This document shows, one piece after another, positions 63,908 through 64,000 of a DNA stretch of 64,000 nucleotides. Where the stretch lies: the NCBI GenBank assembly GCA_965240365.1, contig OZ251218.1, forward strand, positions 3,038,001 through 3,102,000, written 5' to 3'. The notes below the pieces were generated by a model, which saw nothing but the letters and a program-made list of their open reading frames with translations, did no database searches and was not told where the DNA came from. The position numbers and the translations under genes are program-made. Source of the stretch: G965240365 sp965240365. GTDB taxonomy: Bacteria > Pseudomonadota > Gammaproteobacteria > Eutrophobiales > Eutrophobiaceae. How positions within the stretch are numbered: the stretch's first letter is position 1; every line of letters begins with the position of its first letter.

Positions 63908-64000
63908 AACGATCCGAACTGGCCTATCAGCGCCATTCCGAGCGGCTGTTCGCGGCCGTTGTAAATGAACCCTGGAGCATGTTTCTGGACAGCGGCCACC
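63904..64000 (+). CDS. pabB: Aminodeoxychorismate synthase component I, 5' end
   Basis: Only 32 codons are in the window: KRSELAYQRHSERLFAAVVN followed by EPWSMFLDSGH. The PWxMxLxSG motif is the characteristic PabB/TrpE-family N-terminal lobe (PWAMLL-S/H-SG). The ATG overlaps the preceding stop (ATGA). pABA is a substrate of RFAP synthase, which explains its place in the island. Confidence 0.72.
   Translation, partial: MKRSELAYQRHSERLFAAVVNEPWSMFLDSGH

Noticed and set aside
1..64000. tRNA, rRNA or riboswitch genes
   Set aside because: No cloverleaf, rRNA core or known riboswitch consensus was recognised by eye; a covariance-model scan would be needed to exclude small RNAs.

Overview
The window looks like an IS-rich, actively decaying chromosome segment of a methylotrophic proteobacterium. 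A tetrahydromethanopterin (H4MPT)/methylofuran C1 island fills the right half: two paralogous formyltransferase/hydrolase-type clusters, an NAD-linked formate dehydrogenase, RFAP synthase, mch, fae and cofactor-biosynthesis genes. CcoG and FixH point to a cbb3-type oxidase. No rRNA, tRNA or CRISPR array was seen, so the taxonomic call (Pseudomonadota, perhaps gamma- or alphaproteobacterial) rests on gene content only. The many insertion sequences and single-base gene lesions suggest relaxed selection, as in a host-restricted or bottlenecked lineage, but some could be assembly errors.

Layout. 1-3.8 kb: IS630 transposase, then a PARIS-like (AAA ATPase + DUF4435) defence pair whose ATPase has an in-frame stop. 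3.8-6 kb: cold-shock protein, FixH, CcoG. 6.2-7.95 kb: IS256 remnant split by an ISAs1 element. 7.9-16.7 kb: IclR regulator, TRAP transporter, CoA-transferase and cupin, then a decayed enoyl-CoA hydratase/phenylacetate-CoA-ligase-type pair, the ligase being interrupted by IS30. 16.8-21.1 kb: an IS cluster (IS4-like, two tandem IS5, IS481). 21.1-27.1 kb: HupE-like protein, membrane anchor, FliN, a higA remnant, a second TRAP system with a frameshifted permease, and an IclR fragment. 27.2-28.9 kb: IS30 and IS110 remnants. 29.1-33.8 kb: formate dehydrogenase. 34.7-39.4 kb: fhcBADC. 40.5-45.8 kb: a large autotransporter with a broken 5' end. 46.3-53.1 kb: a second cluster (FwdD-FwdB-FwdA-Ftr-FwdC) with a zeta-toxin-like pair inside it. 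53.2-64 kb: H4MPT/methylofuran biosynthesis plus mch and fae, ending in a partial pabB.

The most striking feature is a swarm of small palindromic insertions. A 19-bp perfect palindrome, CCTGCCTGC(A/T)GCAGGCAGG, occurs about 29 times. It interrupts transposase genes and intergenic REP-type repeats, but none was seen in a host gene. In case after case, removing exactly 19 bp restores the ancestral reading frame with no target duplication. The IS4-like transposase carries four copies and becomes one 384-codon ORF when all are removed. Two larger hairpin inserts (49 and 51 nt) behave the same way inside REP repeats. A tandem array at 39.6-40.5 kb shows occupied and empty sites for all three, with both periods reducing to exactly 302 bp once the inserts are subtracted.

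The second notable feature is the second formylmethanofuran cluster. Its B subunit keeps the Cys that ligates Mo/W in archaeal enzymes, and it comes with an FwdD-type molybdopterin-binding subunit. This suggests a true formylmethanofuran dehydrogenase beside the ordinary bacterial hydrolase complex.
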